Shown piece by piece: positions 62,589 to 64,000 of a DNA stretch of 64,000 nt. The notes beneath the pieces are model-generated. The model worked only from the letters and a program-made list of their open reading frames with translations, was not told the origin of the DNA and made no database searches. The number at the start of each line of letters is the position of its first letter. The first letter of the stretch is position 1. Position numbers and translations under genes: made by a program. Source of the stretch: Gluconobacter sp. Dm-62 (GTDB lineage Bacteria > Pseudomonadota > Alphaproteobacteria > Acetobacterales > Acetobacteraceae); contig NZ_JAERLY010000002.1 of NCBI RefSeq assembly GCF_018256155.1, positions 248,001-312,000 on the forward strand, given 5' to 3'.

Positions 62589-63770
62589 ATGACAACGCCA
62601 CAGACGCCGACCGCCGCGCCGATTGCAACGCCCACCGCCCCTGCTCCCGGATTTGAAGAGCTTGGGCTGATTGCTCCCCTGCTGGCAACTCTTGCCCAGG
62701 CCGGACACAAACGTCCGAGCCTGATCCAGGCGCAGGCCATTCCCCCCCTGCTGAAGGGAAAGGACGTTCTGGTCGGCTCCCAGACCGGAAGTGGCAAAAC
62801 CGCAGCCTTCGTGCTGCCCATGCTCCAGAAGCTCGAAGAGGCCGGCCCGGCGCCGGGGCCGCGTGCACTCATCCTTGAGCCCACGCGCGAACTCGCAGCC
62901 CAGACCGCTGCCGTGTGCCGTCAGCTTGGACGCAGGCTCTCCCTGAAAACCCGCGTCGTCTGCGGTGGCACGTCGCGTGAGCAGCAGGTCCTGTCTGTCA
63001 GCGATGGCGTGGATATCGTTGTTGCCACGCATGGCCGTCTTTTGGATCTGGTCCAGCAGGCGGACCTTGTTCTGGAACATCTGACCTATCTTGTTCTGGA
63101 CGAAGCTGACCGCCTGCTGGACGAGGACTTCTCTGCCAGCATGACGGCCCTGACGCCTTATTTTCCGGATCAGCCGCCCCAGACCGTCTTCTGTTCGGCC
63201 ACGTTGCCCGAGCCTGTGATGGATCTTGCCAAACGCGTGACCCGCAATCCTGTTCGTGTGGAAATCGCGGCGGAGTCCTTCACACCCAAGAATATCCGCC
63301 AGCGGGCGATCTTCGTGGAAAAGGACGACAAGCCCGAAACCGTGGCGCGTCTGCTGAAGCATTTCGAGGGCCGGAGCATCGTCTTTGCACGGACGAAGAA
63401 CACGGTGGACGCTCTCGCCAAAATCCTGCGGAGGCAGAACCTGCGGATCGAAACCCTGCACGGCGACCGTACTCAAGGCGCTCGCAACAAGGCGCTGGAC
63501 CTGTTCCGTCAGGGGCGAGTGCCCATTCTGGTGACGACCGACATCGCTTCGCGCGGTCTCGACATTCCGGATGTGGACCTCGTCATCAACATGGACATGC
63601 CTGAAACGCCAGAGGCCTACGTCCATCGTATCGGCCGGACAGCCCGTGCTGGACGCAAGGGTGTAGCGTTCTCCCTCATCAATATCGATGAGCGCACGTT
63701 CCTGCGGGATGTCGAAAAACATATCGGCTACCGCGTCCGGATCGCGACGGAAGACACGCTGGACCGTTAA
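62589..63770 (+). CDS. DEAD-box ATP-dependent RNA helicase
   Basis: The 393-residue helicase core is almost without a C-terminal extension. A Pro/Thr/Ala-rich N-terminus is followed by F..LGL, Q motif RPSLIQAQAIP, motif I SQTGSGKTAAF, PTRELA, VATHGRLLD, DEAD in VLDEADRLLDE, SAT, then domain 2 with TTDIASRGLDIP and HRIGRTARAGRKG. It resembles RhlE-like proteins and would remodel rRNA or mRNA. Start ATG 62589 by alignment; an ATG lies 13 codons upstream. Its TAA is formed from TTAA, which also gives the stop of the convergent gene. Confidence 0.94.
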   Translation: MTTPQTPTAAPIATPTAPAPGFEELGLIAPLLATLAQAGHKRPSLIQAQAIPPLLKGKDVLVGSQTGSGKTAAFVLPMLQKLEEAGPAPGPRALILEPTRELAAQTAAVCRQLGRRLSLKTRVVCGGTSREQQVLSVSDGVDIVVATHGRLLDLVQQADLVLEHLTYLVLDEADRLLDEDFSASMTALTPYFPDQPPQTVFCSATLPEPVMDLAKRVTRNPVRVEIAAESFTPKNIRQRAIFVEKDDKPETVARLLKHFEGRSIVFARTKNTVDALAKILRRQNLRIETLHGDRTQGARNKALDLFRQGRVPILVTTDIASRGLDIPDVDLVINMDMPETPEAYVHRIGRTARAGRKGVAFSLINIDERTFLRDVEKHIGYRVRIATEDTLDR

Positions 63771-64000
63771 GCGGCATCCCGGCTGGCGAGAATGTTCCTC
63801 GCCAGATTTTCCCATGCCTGCCCGTTATCAACACACAGGCCTATGGGTGGAGGCGCTTGCAGGATTGTCTCCAGCGCTCTGGCGATTGACGTGGCGTCCG
63901 GATCGCACAGCACGGCGTGCGTGTTGCCCGAAAACTGTTCCACCAGTCCCCCGACCCGCGTGGCCACCACATAGCGTCCGCTGGCCATCGCCATGGCTCC
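63767..64000 (-). CDS. Glycosyltransferase family 4, C-terminal end (cut by window edge)
   Basis: The last 77 residues are visible. They show the GT4 nucleotide-sugar site pattern AMAMASGRYVVATRVGGL followed by a Rossmann-type closing region (VLCDPDATSIARAL). The start lies beyond the right edge. The stop shares the TTAA with the DEAD-box gene. Confidence 0.8.
   Translation of the reverse strand, partial: GAMAMASGRYVVATRVGGLVEQFSGNTHAVLCDPDATSIARALETILQAPPPIGLCVDNGQAWENLARNILASRDAA

Overview
The window looks like chromosome of an acetic acid bacterium (Acetobacteraceae, Alphaproteobacteria), most likely Gluconobacter or a close relative. The alphaproteobacterial assignment rests on three things seen here: a complete general stress response locus (PhyR, NepR, two EcfG-type sigma factors and a HisKA_2 kinase), a PopZ gene upstream of valS, and a TrcR/DUF1013 gene. 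The genus is inferred from general gene content and moderately high GC, not from a search. Most of the window is housekeeping DNA with tightly packed operons, many with 4-base start/stop overlaps.

Layout. 1-8.6 kb: a cut-off exported S15/CocE hydrolase divergent from ilvD, then a leftward block tolC - popZ - valS - alpha/beta hydrolase. 8.75-11.73 kb: tRNA-Cys followed by a small lower-GC island that ends in a 17-bp exact copy of the tRNA 3' end; its only clear gene is a large secreted protein with tail-fibre-like ends. 11.8-23.3 kb: glk, an SDR, a GNAT-like protein, nrdR-nusB-thiL, a divergent PCu(A)C-like protein, recQ, a small lipoprotein and cydDC. 23.4-27.85 kb: the general stress response locus, including a nepR gene of only 57 codons. 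27.9-38.06 kb: uup, a Gfo/Idh/MocA oxidoreductase, secDF, a lipoprotein, mscL, rpmE, a small heat shock gene with a sigma-32-like promoter and a structured leader, trcR, a DUF465 gene and purEK. 38.06-50.03 kb: two tandem radC genes (one lacking its metal ligands), a UvrD/PcrA helicase - prmA - acetyltransferase - pepP operon, a lytic transglycosylase, ruvX and gatCAB.

50.1-59.6 kb is more AT-rich and accessory in character. It lies between tRNA-Ser(GCU) and tRNA-Val(CAC) and holds a nucleoside deoxyribosyltransferase-like gene, an SDR, a two-component system preceded by a long palindrome, a DUF3313-like lipoprotein, an acyltransferase, and a LysR regulator divergent from a quinone oxidoreductase. 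59.7-64 kb: an ELM1-like protein followed by a 628-residue protein of unknown function, a divergent DEAD-box helicase, and the end of a glycosyltransferase.

The most promising places for something new are the tRNA-Cys mini-island with its single secreted cargo protein, the active/inactive RadC pair, the heat-shock leader, the doubled EcfG sigma factors, and the ELM1-like/unknown protein pair. I found no CRISPR array, no intact insertion sequence and no prophage.
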